DNA from: Teretinema zuelzerae
GTDB taxonomy: Bacteria > Spirochaetota > Spirochaetia > Treponematales > Treponemataceae
Direction: 5' to 3'
DNA: 64,000 nt
Assembly: GCF_021021555.1 (NCBI RefSeq)
Contig: NZ_JAINWA010000001.1
Location: 620,001-684,000, forward strand
Shown here: piece by piece, positions 26,011 to 35,115 of the stretch
How positions within the stretch are numbered: the stretch's first letter is position 1
How the letters are laid out: each line of letters begins with the position of its first letter
The notes under the pieces: model-generated
What the model was told of the DNA's origin: nothing
The model's input: the letters and a program-made list of their open reading frames with translations, nothing else
Database searches by the model: none
Made by a program: the position numbers and the translations under genes

Positions 26011-26044
26011 GTTTTTCTATACCTACCGGTAGGTATAGAAAAAC
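26011..26044. repeat. 34-bp perfect palindrome
   Basis: GTTTTTCTATACCTACC is followed without a loop by its exact reverse complement. The dyad extends, after a 3-base mismatch, into CGCGAA (26002-26007) and TTCGCG (26048-26053), giving a structure of about 52 bases. No T-run follows, and it sits between divergent genes, so it is not an ordinary terminator. An operator or a palindromic repeat element is more likely. Confidence 0.85.
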
Positions 26045-26155
26045 TGCTTCGCGTTTTTCCGCTTCCCCCCGGGTACGGAATACCCCTACCGGAAGCCCTT
26101 CAAACATGCGCCCGCTCCCTGCCCACATCATCATCGATAGATGCCCGGCAACCCC

Positions 26156-26184
26156 TTGTTACTTTTCAAAAAGTGTCATATTTT
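26156..26184 (+). promoter_or_regulatory. Candidate promoter of the GH3 gene
   Basis: TTGTTA (26156-26161) and TATTTT (26179-26184) are spaced by 17 bases. An inverted repeat GTTTCTT-g-AAGAAAC follows immediately at 26185-26199 and could be an operator over the transcription start. ATG 26217 lies 32 bases after the -10 box. Confidence 0.45.
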
Positions 26185-26216
26185 GTTTCTTGAAGAAACT
26201 ATTAAAGGAGCTCACC

Positions 26217-28478
26217 ATGTCGTTCCAACAAAGACCCTGGCTCAATGCCGATATTCCCCTGGAAGAGCGGGTAACCCTGCTTCTTTCAGAAATGACCGTA
26301 GAAGAAAAAACCGCGCAGATGGTTCAGCTGAGCTACAGCATCATCTCCCCGGAGGAGGCGGATCGCTGGGCGCGACTCGGAGCGGGATCGTTTTTGCACG
26401 TACTGGGCGACAATGCCAGACGACTCCAGAAACTGGCGACTGAAACCCGGCTCGGCATCCCGGTTATTTTCGGAATCGACGCGATCCACGGACACGGAAT
26501 CCATAACGGTGCGACGGTGTTCCCCACCCAGCTCGCCCTCGCCGCGAGCTGGAATCCCGAACTTGCCGAGCGAATGGGAACCGTTACAGCGAAAGAAGTC
26601 GCGGCCGAAGGCCTTCACTGGACCTTCTCTCCGGTATTCTGTCTCGGCCGTGATCCGCGCTGGGGCAGAATCGACGAAACATTCGGGGAAGACCCCTATC
26701 TGGCCGGTAAAATGGGAGCCGCCGCCGTGCGCGGCTATCAGGGATCGGACGTCAGCGATCCGGAACGCATCATCGCCTGCGCCAAGCACTATATCGCCTA
26801 CGGAGAAAGCACCGGCGGCCGAGATTCCTACGACGCCCCGGTTTCGATGCGGTCGGTGAGGAGCACCTTCCTCCCTCCCTTCGCGGAAGCTCTCAAGGCC
26901 GGAGCCCTCACCGTCATGGCCGGATACGAGCCGATCGACGGACTTCCCTGTTCGGCGCATACAGCCCTCCTCCGCGATATACTGAAAGACGAGCTCGGCC
27001 TCAAGGGCTTCGTCGTCACCGATTGGATGAACCTCACCAGCCTCGTGAGCCGCCACCGTCTCGCGGAAAACGCGGAAGAAGCTTCGCGGATCGCAGTGGA
27101 AGCCGGGAACGACATGATCATGACGAGCCCGGAATTCTTCCAGGCGACTCTGAATAATCTCGCTGCCGGCAAACTGGACCCGGCCCTCATCGACGACTCG
27201 GTCAGGCGGATTCTCCGCGTCAAATTCCAGGCGGGCCTCTTCGACGTCGCCGCAAAGGTGAAAACCCTTCCCATTGCCCTGGATCCGGATGCAGGAAATT
27301 CGGAAACCGTATTCGGATGCCCGGCCCACCTCGAAGAAAGCCTCGCATCCGCCCGCGAATCGATGGTTCTTCTGAAAAATAATACAATAAAAGGAATCGA
27401 GTCCCTTCCGGTGCGGGGACCGCTCGCAACCGGCAGGACCGGCAGAGTAGTGCGTAAAATCGCTGTCGTCGGACCGAACGCTGATTCAGTGCGAGCTCAG
27501 TTCGGCGACTGGACCTTCTTCACCCATCCGGTTCCGCATCTGGATGCCGTCCCGACGTTCCGCGTCACCACGATGCTCGACGGCATCAGGGATCTTGCAA
27601 AACAAGAAGGAGCGGAGGTGCTATTCGATAAGGGATGCGACATCTTCGATCCGGAGAAGAACTCGATCAAAAAAGCCTGTGCCATTGCGAAGAAAGCGGA
27701 CATCGTATTCCTCGCAGTAGGCGATACGCTCATCCAGACGGGAGAAGCCCACGATCGGGCGAATCTCGCTCTTTCCGGAGCCCAGGACGCGCTCGCGGAA
27801 GCACTTGCGGCCGTATGCCGAAAAAAAGGCATTCCGCTTGTGTCTCTCTGGGTAAACGGAAAGCCGCTGGAGTTCGCGCGAGTTGCCGACTCGTCCGACG
27901 CGATACTGGAAACATTCAACTCCGGAACCCTCGGAGGGAAGGCCGCCGCGGAAATCCTGTTCGGCATTACGGAACCGAAGGGCCGGCTGCCCATATCCTT
28001 CCCCCGGACGACAGGCCAGATACCCGTCTACTACAATCAACTGCCCGGCTGGCACGAGGGTAAATACTTCGACTGCGACGAAACCCCGCTTTACGCTTTC
28101 GGAGAAGGTCTTTCCTATACATCCTTCCGCTACGATTCGGTTTCGCTCTCGAGCGAAACAATCAGGGAAGGCGAAAGCATAACCGCAACCGTAAGGCTGA
28201 CGAATACCGGTTCCCGCGACGGAACGGAAACCGTTCAGCTCTATGTTACCGACAGGATCGCAAGCTTGGTCCGCCCTGTCCGCGAACTCAAGGGGTTCGC
28301 CCGAGCCCATGTACGGGCGGGCGAAAGCGCAGAAGTTTCAATTCAGTTGGACTGGACCGCCCTCACGCTGGTGGATCAGCACGGGCGCACTATCCTCGAA
28401 CCGGGCGAATTCGACATACAGGCCGGGCATGACTCCCGCGCAAAAAGCCTCGTCTCGGCGGTTCTCAAAGCAGTATGA
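26217..28478 (+). CDS. Glycoside hydrolase family 3 beta-glucosidase/xylosidase
   Basis: 753-residue enzyme. ATG 26217 follows AAAGGAG and fits the family start (LLSEMTVEEKTAQM). The N-terminal barrel includes FGIDAIHGHG and FSPVFCLGRDPRWGR; the nucleophile Asp269 is in GFVVTDWMNL. The second alpha/beta domain follows, and the C-terminal fibronectin-III-like domain shows TVRLTNTGSRDGTETVQLYV and PVRELKGF. There is no signal peptide, so it acts in the cytoplasm on imported oligosaccharides. This complements the GH43, GH5 and ABC importer genes encoded 3-12 kb downstream. Glucosidase versus xylosidase activity cannot be told from sequence. Confidence 0.95.
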   Translation: MSFQQRPWLNADIPLEERVTLLLSEMTVEEKTAQMVQLSYSIISPEEADRWARLGAGSFLHVLGDNARRLQKLATETRLGIPVIFGIDAIHGHGIHNGATVFPTQLALAASWNPELAERMGTVTAKEVAAEGLHWTFSPVFCLGRDPRWGRIDETFGEDPYLAGKMGAAAVRGYQGSDVSDPERIIACAKHYIAYGESTGGRDSYDAPVSMRSVRSTFLPPFAEALKAGALTVMAGYEPIDGLPCSAHTALLRDILKDELGLKGFVVTDWMNLTSLVSRHRLAENAEEASRIAVEAGNDMIMTSPEFFQATLNNLAAGKLDPALIDDSVRRILRVKFQAGLFDVAAKVKTLPIALDPDAGNSETVFGCPAHLEESLASARESMVLLKNNTIKGIESLPVRGPLATGRTGRVVRKIAVVGPNADSVRAQFGDWTFFTHPVPHLDAVPTFRVTTMLDGIRDLAKQEGAEVLFDKGCDIFDPEKNSIKKACAIAKKADIVFLAVGDTLIQTGEAHDRANLALSGAQDALAEALAAVCRKKGIPLVSLWVNGKPLEFARVADSSDAILETFNSGTLGGKAAAEILFGITEPKGRLPISFPRTTGQIPVYYNQLPGWHEGKYFDCDETPLYAFGEGLSYTSFRYDSVSLSSETIREGESITATVRLTNTGSRDGTETVQLYVTDRIASLVRPVRELKGFARAHVRAGESAEVSIQLDWTALTLVDQHGRTILEPGEFDIQAGHDSRAKSLVSAVLKAV

Positions 28479-28481
28479 AAA

Positions 28482-28512
28482 AAACCCGCGACAGAAATTC
28501 TGTCGCGGGTTT
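28482..28512. terminator. Rho-independent terminator after the GH3 gene
   Basis: AAACCCGCGACAGAA (28482-28496) pairs over 15 bases with 28498-28512. A and T tracts at the ends suit termination. It starts three bases after the GH3 stop codon. The lon gene ends 100 bases further on the other strand. Confidence 0.8.
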
Positions 28513-28611
28513 CGCCGGCATCCGACTGGTTCGGATTCGCCGCTCCCGGGTATTAACGCACGGGCATTCGAGCACGGTTTTCACCGAAGCGCTGTCTTCT
28601 TACCTTGCCAT

Positions 28612-30993
28612 TCATTCGTCCTTCAACTTGGGCTGAATCTTTCCCCGTGAAAACGCGATGTCGATAACCTCTTCCATTCGTTGCACGGGATGGAAGGAAA
28701 TTCCCTTTCTGATATGTTCGGGTATATCGTCGAGGTCCCTGATATTCTGATGGGGAATGATGATGTCCTTAATCCCGTTTCTCCTGGCGGCGATAGTCTT
28801 TTCCTTCAATCCGCCGATCGGCAACACCTGTCCGGTAAGCGACAATTCGCCGGTCATCGCGAGTGAAGAGCGCAACGGCTTGTCTTTCAGAAGAGACAGC
28901 AACGCGATCGCCATGGTGATTCCCGCGGAAGGGCCGTCCTTCGGAGTGGCGCCTTCGGGTATATGCAGATGAACGAGATGTTTTTCGTACCATTCGGGAG
29001 TTACGATTTCTTCGGCAATCGCGTAGCGCTTCATCCAGGACCAGGCGATGGACGCTGATTCTTTCATCACGTCTCCCATCTGTCCGGTCAAACTGAATCC
29101 TTCCTTGCCGGCGTTCGCTATCGCTTCGATGATGAGAGTATCTCCTCCCATGCTCGTCCACGCAAGACCCATCGCGGTTCCCGGGATGTCGGCCTTCTTT
29201 CCTCCGTCCTCGCGGAAGATGGGCTTGCCCAGAAATTTCTCGATGAGCTCTTGATCAGGCGCGAACTTGTCCTTCTCTGTCTTCTCGCCGAACACGATCT
29301 CGGTTGCGAACTTCCGGTGAATCTTGTCGAGATTCTTCTCAAAGTTCCGCACCCCTGCTTCGCGGGCATAACCGTTCGCGATGAAAAGAAGCGAATCGTT
29401 GGAATACTTCACCTGGTTCTTCTTAAGCCCGTTCTTTTCAAGGCTTCTCGGAACAAGATATTTCTTGGCGATTTCCAGCTTTTCCGTATCGATATAGCCT
29501 GAAAGCTGAATAACTTCCGCCCTGTCCATCAGAGGACCTGGAATCGAATCCAGGGTATTCGCCGTGAGGATGAACAGGATGTTCGAAAGATCGTAGGGAA
29601 GATCAAGGTAATGATCCCGGAACGATACATTCTGTTCGGGGTCGAGCACCTCCAGAAGCGCGCTCGAGGGATCTCCCTGATAGCTGGAGCCCATCTTGTC
29701 CACTTCGTCTATCATGAAGACCGGGGACTTCGTTTTAACGATCTTCAATCCCTGGATGATTTTTCCAGGCATCGCGCCGATGTACGTCCTGCGATGCCCC
29801 TTGATCTCCGCTTCGTCGCGCATGCCGCCGACAGAGAACCGGAAGAAGGGCTTGTTCATCGCACGGGCTATCGATTTCCCCACGCTCGTTTTGCCGACGC
29901 CGGGCGGGCCCACTAAAAGAATAATAGAACCCTTGGTGTCGCGCCTCAGCTTCCGAACCGCCAGATACTCGATGATGCGTTTTTTTACGTCTTCCAAACC
30001 GTAATGATCCCCGTCGAGAATGCCCCGGGCTTCCTTTAAATCCCAGGATTCCGGGTCTGGATCCTTCCAGGGCAGATTTACGATGGTTTCAAGATAATTT
30101 CGCGTTACGATGTACTCGCCGGAGTTTGAATCCATCAGCGCGAATTTTTCCATCTCCGCGTCGACGGCTTCCTTTATCTCGCCCTGAAAGTCGAAGGCTT
30201 CTATCTTCTCTTTGAACTTCTGATAATCCGAACTCTTGGCATCGGTGGTCATGCCCAGTTCTTCTTTGATAGCCTTCAATTCTTCCCGAAGGAAGTAATC
30301 CCGCTGGGTTTTTTCTATACGGTTGTTTATCTCGCTTTGAATTTTCTTTTGTACGCGCAGGAGCTCCTGCTCTTTTTTTATGAAGACAAGAACCTGCTCC
30401 ATGCGCTGGCGAACGTTCTGCATCTCGAGGATTCGCTGCTGGTCCTGTTTTTCAATATTAAGGATGCTGGCTATAAAATCTGCTATCTTCCCCGGATGAT
30501 CGATGTTGATCATGTTGAGCCGCATTTCTTCGGAGAAAAGCGGATTGTTCTCCGAGATTTCCTTCATCTCTCCGATCAACGCTCGCGTAAGAGCCTTCAC
30601 CTCGAAGGTGTCGTCTTCGGTATCGTCGAGATAATCGACAATGGCCAGCAACGGAGAGCGCTCGCTGACGATCTTCCGAACCTTGAAGCGCTTCAGGGTG
30701 GAAATGAAGACATTCAACCCGCCGTCAGGCAAATTGATTTTTTTTATTATTCGGGCTACCGTTCCGACCTTGTACAGGTCCGAAACGCCGTGAGGGTCGT
30801 TCTCGGTCTCCAGCATGCAAATGCCCAAGAAACCGTCGCCTGCGTATGCTTCTTCGACCATCTTTACGTCATCCTGGTTGTTAACCATTACAGGCGTAAA
30901 TATGCCGGGAAATATTGGCCTTCCCATCAAGGGAATAAGAAACAGTTTGTTCGGGAGCAATTGTTCGATAGGTACTATGGTTTGATCTGCCAT
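28612..30993 (-). CDS. lon: ATP-dependent protease Lon
   Basis: 793-residue cytoplasmic AAA+ serine protease that degrades damaged and regulatory proteins. ATG 30993 follows GAGGAT. The N-terminal substrate domain begins LFLIPLMGRPIFPGIFTPV. A coiled-coil region precedes the ATPase with Walker A GPPGVGKTS (362-370) and Walker B VFMIDEVDKM. The protease domain has the catalytic Ser in PKDGPSAGITMA (Ser689) and the Lys in GGLKEKTIAARR (about 732). It is divergent from the dCMP deaminase. Full-length LonA type. Confidence 0.97.
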   Translation of the reverse strand: MADQTIVPIEQLLPNKLFLIPLMGRPIFPGIFTPVMVNNQDDVKMVEEAYAGDGFLGICMLETENDPHGVSDLYKVGTVARIIKKINLPDGGLNVFISTLKRFKVRKIVSERSPLLAIVDYLDDTEDDTFEVKALTRALIGEMKEISENNPLFSEEMRLNMINIDHPGKIADFIASILNIEKQDQQRILEMQNVRQRMEQVLVFIKKEQELLRVQKKIQSEINNRIEKTQRDYFLREELKAIKEELGMTTDAKSSDYQKFKEKIEAFDFQGEIKEAVDAEMEKFALMDSNSGEYIVTRNYLETIVNLPWKDPDPESWDLKEARGILDGDHYGLEDVKKRIIEYLAVRKLRRDTKGSIILLVGPPGVGKTSVGKSIARAMNKPFFRFSVGGMRDEAEIKGHRRTYIGAMPGKIIQGLKIVKTKSPVFMIDEVDKMGSSYQGDPSSALLEVLDPEQNVSFRDHYLDLPYDLSNILFILTANTLDSIPGPLMDRAEVIQLSGYIDTEKLEIAKKYLVPRSLEKNGLKKNQVKYSNDSLLFIANGYAREAGVRNFEKNLDKIHRKFATEIVFGEKTEKDKFAPDQELIEKFLGKPIFREDGGKKADIPGTAMGLAWTSMGGDTLIIEAIANAGKEGFSLTGQMGDVMKESASIAWSWMKRYAIAEEIVTPEWYEKHLVHLHIPEGATPKDGPSAGITMAIALLSLLKDKPLRSSLAMTGELSLTGQVLPIGGLKEKTIAARRNGIKDIIIPHQNIRDLDDIPEHIRKGISFHPVQRMEEVIDIAFSRGKIQPKLKDE

Positions 30994-31040
30994 AGAATTA
31001 ATATCCTCAAATAAGAGGGAAAAGTCAAACAGCCAAGTCT

Positions 31041-31068
31041 TTGCGCGAAGAAAAACTCATGATACAAT
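31041..31068 (+). promoter_or_regulatory. Probable leaderless promoter of the dCMP deaminase gene
   Basis: TTGCGC (31041-31046) and TACAAT (31063-31068) are spaced by 16 bases. The -10 ends 7 bases before ATG 31076, and no Shine-Dalgarno is present. The predicted transcript begins at or beside the start codon. Confidence 0.55.
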
Positions 31069-31075
31069 CGCCTTC

Positions 31076-31573
31076 ATGAGCGACGCGAAAACACCGTACA
31101 TTAGACCGAGCTGGGATGAATACTTCATGGAAGTCTGCCATGCAATAGCCAAGAGAGCCACCTGCGACCGCGGGAGATCCGGCTGCGTCATCGCCCGGGA
31201 CAATCAGATACTCGTAACAGGATACGTCGGTTCGCCGACGGGACTCCCCCACTGCGACGAGGTCGGGCATCAGTTCAAGAAAATGCAGCATGAAGACGGA
31301 ACGGTCACCCAACATTGTACCCGCACCGTTCATGCCGAGCAGAACGCGATCTGCCAGGCGGCAAGGCGGGGAATATCGATCGAGGGAGCGACGCTGTACT
31401 GCAGCATGACGCCCTGCCGGACCTGCGCGATGCTCATCATCAATTGCGGAATTTCAAGAGTAGTGGCTGAGCGGAAATATCACGATTCGGCCGACACAGT
31501 AAGCATGTTCTCGCAGGCGGGGGTCGAACTTGAACACATCCGCGACGAGGTGCAGCACTACTCAGGCCAATAA
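31076..31573 (+). CDS. dCMP deaminase (ComEB/DCTD family)
   Basis: 165-residue zinc deaminase that turns dCMP into dUMP for thymidylate synthesis. The zinc site is seen as HAEQNAI and TPCRTCAMLI, and the family start RPSWDEYFMEVCHAIAKRATC is well kept. The insert HCDEVGHQFKKMQHEDG with HCTRTVHAE is usual for dCMP deaminases. It stands alone, convergent with the LacI gene and separated from it by 8 bases. It has no ribosome-binding site. Confidence 0.94.
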   Translation: MSDAKTPYIRPSWDEYFMEVCHAIAKRATCDRGRSGCVIARDNQILVTGYVGSPTGLPHCDEVGHQFKKMQHEDGTVTQHCTRTVHAEQNAICQAARRGISIEGATLYCSMTPCRTCAMLIINCGISRVVAERKYHDSADTVSMFSQAGVELEHIRDEVQHYSGQ

Positions 31574-31581
31574 ATCGTTCT

Positions 31582-32595
31582 TTAAATTTGTCTGCAGGAA
31601 TCCCGTTTAAGCAAAGTAGCCGGAACCCGGATCGATTCCAGTTCGCAGTCGCCGGAAAGCCGGTGCAGAAGGATCTCTGCCGCGGTGTTTCCGATGGTGC
31701 GGCTGTCCTGTTCCATCGTCGTCAAGCCCGGCGTCATAAACGAACCCAGATCGTCGCCGTCGAACCCGATAAGCGAAACATCGTGAGGTATATAGATGCC
31801 GCTGTCTTCCAGCGCGAGTTTGACTCCGCTGGCCAGGGTATCATTCGAAGCGAATACGCCGGTGAAGTTTGTCGTCCGCTCCAAAAGCCGGCGCGTTGCC
31901 TCGTATCCCGACTGCGTATGCCAGAAATGGCTTTCCTCTACGAGATCTTCATCGAACGGAAGTCCGTTATCCAGAAGCGAGTCTTTGTAGCCCTGCAGGC
32001 GTTCGAGAGCGGCCGGCGCTGTTTGAAGATACGGACCCGATATATACGCAATTCTTCGATGACCGAGATCGATCAGGTACTGAACCGCGTCCCGGGCGCC
32101 CTGTACGTTTTCAGTGATCACCGAACTAATTCCCGCGATCGGTTCGTTTGCCGATACGCAGGATATTCCGGAAGACACCAATCGGGTAATCTCAGGATCG
32201 CCGGGAACAGGATTAAGAATAAGAACGCCGTCTACATTGCGAAATCTGCAATGGTCGGTATACGTCATCTTGCGTTCGCCGAGAGTGCGGGAAAGAAACA
32301 ACAAATCGTAGCCGGCAGATTCAACGACAGTCCTGAAGTTATTCAGGATGTCGCTGAACAGCGGATGCTTAAAGCCCATCAACATGTAATAATCTTCATA
32401 TATAACGCCGACAAGGTTAGACCTGTTGGTGCTGAGAGTCCGCGCGGTCATATTCGGGGTGTACCCCATTTCCTCCGCCACTCTCAGTATCATAGCCCTG
32501 CTTTCCGGGCTCAACCCCCCCGTTCCATTTAATGCCTTGGAAACGGAGGGAGGCGAGAAACCGGTTCGCTGCGCTATGTCATATATGGTTACCAT
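31582..32595 (-). CDS. LacI-family transcriptional regulator
   Basis: 337-residue repressor. The N-terminal helix-turn-helix with hinge is TIYDIAQRTGFSPPSVSKAL, followed by RTLSTNRSNLVGVIYED; the rest is a periplasmic-binding-protein-like sugar domain (GVFASNDTLASGVKLAL, ISLIGFDG-like VSLIGFDGDDLG). It lies at the end of the importer and GH43 operon. LacI-type palindromes flank the promoter of that operon (37550-37665), so it most likely represses it and is released by a xylo-oligosaccharide or related sugar. It also has its own promoter (32609-32638). Confidence 0.93.
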   Translation of the reverse strand: MVTIYDIAQRTGFSPPSVSKALNGTGGLSPESRAMILRVAEEMGYTPNMTARTLSTNRSNLVGVIYEDYYMLMGFKHPLFSDILNNFRTVVESAGYDLLFLSRTLGERKMTYTDHCRFRNVDGVLILNPVPGDPEITRLVSSGISCVSANEPIAGISSVITENVQGARDAVQYLIDLGHRRIAYISGPYLQTAPAALERLQGYKDSLLDNGLPFDEDLVEESHFWHTQSGYEATRRLLERTTNFTGVFASNDTLASGVKLALEDSGIYIPHDVSLIGFDGDDLGSFMTPGLTTMEQDSRTIGNTAAEILLHRLSGDCELESIRVPATLLKRDSCRQI

Positions 32596-32608
32596 GCCAA
32601 TACCAGAC

Positions 32609-32638
32609 TTTATAAAACAGAATAAGAGAAACGTTCAA
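32609..32638 (-). promoter_or_regulatory. Promoter of the LacI-family gene
   Basis: TTGAAC (32638-32633) and TATAAA (32614-32609) are spaced by 18 bases on the minus strand. The leader would be only about 6-7 bases before ATG 32595. It begins where the GH43 reading frame ends, so the regulator can be made independently of the operon. Confidence 0.5.
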
Positions 32639-34234
32639 ATTCGGCGAAAACTGAATGATTTACCGTATCAACGCAGAACATTCCGGTAAATGCGCCCGTG
32701 AAGCCCATGCCTCCGAACTCGTCGGAGAGGACGTTTGCAGACAGCACCGGCCTGAGAACCTTCCACGTTTTTCCATCGAGCGAATAACGGAATCGTCCAT
32801 CGCTTACATGGACGGTTACTCCGAGCCACAGAGGAACATTCTCCGGTACGGCGACAGGATCGTATTGCGTGAACTGATTGTTAATCATCGTCAATACTTT
32901 CACGACCTTGCCGAGTTTTTCATCCCGCGTTACCGCGAGGAGATACTGATTGGTTTCATCGTACCTCCAGCAGAGCCCTGCGAGTTGCTGAAAATTTTCA
33001 GGATTGAACTCGAGCTTTGTTTCCGCCTTGAAGGAAAAATCAGTCTGCCGTCGTGCAAGCAGGGTCTGGCCCCAATGCGATACAGGGGACTGTCCTCCGC
33101 GAAGACTAAGCCATCCGGGTCTTCTCGCAAGCGAATACGCTTCGGGATCGCGCTCACCTCTGAGATTCTTGAAATCCAGAGGGATGGTTTTCCCGTTGAA
33201 CGCATACTCGACGCTTCTGGTTGCCTGAGGGAAGGCGCCGGCTTTTTTGTATTCAGGAGCGATAACCGGAGGTTCAAAGCTGTCCGAGGGCCAATTACGA
33301 ACTGCGCCGTCGGGAAAGAGCTCGGCGCCGGGCTCGGGCTTGAGGTAGGGCCAGTCCTCGATCCATTCGAGTTCTACAATAGAAGTTTCGCGGCCGAGCA
33401 CGCAGTCCAGGGAGCCGGGAAGCGGCCTTCCGCACAGGAAGGCAAGATAGCTCCGACCGTCCGGGGTGTCGCACCAGCTTGCATGGCCGGATTTCTGAAT
33501 TCTGATTTCGGGATGGCCGTAGCTCGTAATCAGGGGATTATGGGGATGGAACTCGTAGGGTCCGAACAAATCCTTCGATCGGCCGACGCTCATAGCGTGC
33601 TCGTAAGAGGTTCCCCCTCTGCCGCGAAGATGTAGTACCAACCGTTACGGTAATACAGATGAGGGCCTTCGACCATGCCGATCTCGGTGCCCGGATAAAT
33701 CTTGCGAACTGGACCGACAAGTTTTTGATCCTTCGGGCTGTACTCTTGAAGAAGAATGCCGGAAAACTGATGTTGGCCGGTTTTTCTCCAGTCCCACTCC
33801 ATGTTTACCAGCCACTTCTGTCCGTCTCTATCATGAAATAGGGACGGATCGAAGCCAGATGAATCAAGGTAGACAGGATCGGACCACGGACCTTCGATGG
33901 AAGGCGCGGTTGTAAGATAATTCGGAGTATCCTTCCAGGGTCCAGCGTTCCAAGAGCGAACATTGGTATAAATGAGATAGAAAACACCGTCGGACCAGGA
34001 AAGACAAGGAGCCCAGATGCCGCAGGAAGCGAGAGCTCCTTCCATGTCGAGCAATCGCTTCTCTGAAAGGGGAGAAGGAACCTTCTCCCAAGTAACCATG
34101 TCCTTGGATGTATGAATCTCCACACCGGGATACCACTCGAAAGTCGAATTCGCGATGTAGTATGTGTCGCCGACCCTCAAGATAGAGGGATCAGCGTGAA
34201 ACCCCGGTAAAACCGGGTTAGTAACACGCAGCAT
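32610..34234 (-). pseudogene. GH43 beta-xylosidase-type gene interrupted by a one-base frameshift
   Basis: Two adjacent frames together encode a complete GH43 enzyme of about 540 residues. The first (34234 to about 33590) starts MLRVTNPVLPGFHADPSILR and holds the five-bladed propeller with DPSILR, APCLSWSDGVF and MVEGPHLYYRNGWYY. It then leaves the family pattern at AAEGEPL. The second frame continues it with GGTSYEHAMSVGRSKDLFGP and carries the C-terminal beta-sandwich. The break is in a run of five G (33613-33617 on this map); six would restore AAEGGTSYEHA. No signal peptide: an intracellular oligosaccharide-cleaving enzyme. It may be a true mutation, phase variation in the run, or a sequencing error. 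Confidence 0.88.
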
Positions 34235-34255
34235 GAAATGAACTCCTAAAAAGGG

Positions 34256-35104
34256 TTATTCCTTGACACCGCCGAGGGTGATTCCGGAAATAATAAATCT
34301 GGACATAAAGGAATAGAAGATCAGAATAGGAACGATCGAAACCGCGATACCCAGATAAATTCCGCCGTACTCGGTTCGGTAAATATCTCCTCTGAGCTTC
34401 TGAACCAACATGGGAAGAGTAGCCTTTGACTCCGTCGAAATGAGAACGAAGGGAGTGAAGAAGTTATTCCATGAACCGACGAAGGAAAAGATCGATTGGG
34501 CGGCCAGAGCCGGAGTTACAATCGGAATTACGATGGTATGGAAGGTTCTAAACTCTCCCGCTCCGTCGATTCGGGCAGCGTCGATCAGTTCCATCGAAAG
34601 GATGGACTGAAGATACTGCCGAAGAAAGAGCACGGTTCCCGCGGAAGCGATTGTGGGAATTATCAGAGCAAGGTAGTTGTCGGTAAGCTTGATGCGAGCC
34701 ATGAACTGATAAAAACCGATGAAGGAAAGTGAACCTGGAAGCATCATGATCAACAGGATCAAGCCCCAGAGGAAGCGGCGGCCCACAAAGCGGTATACAT
34801 GCAGACCGTAGGCGGTCATTGCAGAGAAATACACGCCGCAGAGAGTCATCCAAAAGGCCAAGTACAGGCTGTTGTAGAATCCCTGGGTGATGCTGAAGCC
34901 TCGGCTGGTGAGCGCGTTCCAGTTATAGGCAACTTGTTTAAAGCTGCCGGGAAGCATGCTGATTCCCGCATTGATCTGTTCGGTAGAACGGGTCGCGTTT
35001 ATCAGAAGAAGCCATATCGGAACGATCGCAAGAATAAAGAGCGTGATCATTATACCGTAGACTAAGGTCCGTTTAAGCATTAGGCCGGCTGTATAGGATT
35101 TCAT
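34256..35104 (-). CDS. Sugar ABC transporter permease (MalG type)
   Basis: 282-residue inner-membrane permease with six predicted spans. The ATPase-coupling EAA loop is ELIDAARIDGAGEFRTFHTIVIPIVTPALA. ATG 35104 follows AGGAGGT. It is the second permease of the importer, 11 bases downstream of the MalF-type partner. No ATPase gene lies in this locus; such importers commonly share a genome-wide MsmK/UgpC-type ATPase. Confidence 0.95.
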   Translation of the reverse strand: MKSYTAGLMLKRTLVYGIMITLFILAIVPIWLLLINATRSTEQINAGISMLPGSFKQVAYNWNALTSRGFSITQGFYNSLYLAFWMTLCGVYFSAMTAYGLHVYRFVGRRFLWGLILLIMMLPGSLSFIGFYQFMARIKLTDNYLALIIPTIASAGTVLFLRQYLQSILSMELIDAARIDGAGEFRTFHTIVIPIVTPALAAQSIFSFVGSWNNFFTPFVLISTESKATLPMLVQKLRGDIYRTEYGGIYLGIAVSIVPILIFYSFMSRFIISGITLGGVKE

Positions 35105-35115
35105 GACAGACCTCC

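Larger units (their letters stand above)
25818..26216. other. Divergent intergenic region between fusA and the GH3 gene
   Basis: About 400 bases. It contains the fusA leader, a long perfect palindrome (26011-26044), a candidate promoter (26156-26184) and a 7-bp inverted repeat GTTTCTT/AAGAAAC (26185-26199) just before the ribosome-binding site of the GH3 gene. No RNA gene is recognised. Peptides predicted across the palindrome on both strands share the same residues because of the symmetry and are not genes. Confidence 0.6.

Noticed and set aside
25934-26193. Two short proteins on opposite strands sharing the same FLYLPVGIEK segment
   Set aside because: The identity comes from the perfect palindrome at 26011-26044, read on both strands; no coding support.
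33590-33641. Programmed frameshift in the GH43 gene
   Set aside because: There is only a G-run, without a typical slippery heptamer, internal Shine-Dalgarno or stimulatory hairpin that I can point to. A plain indel is simpler.
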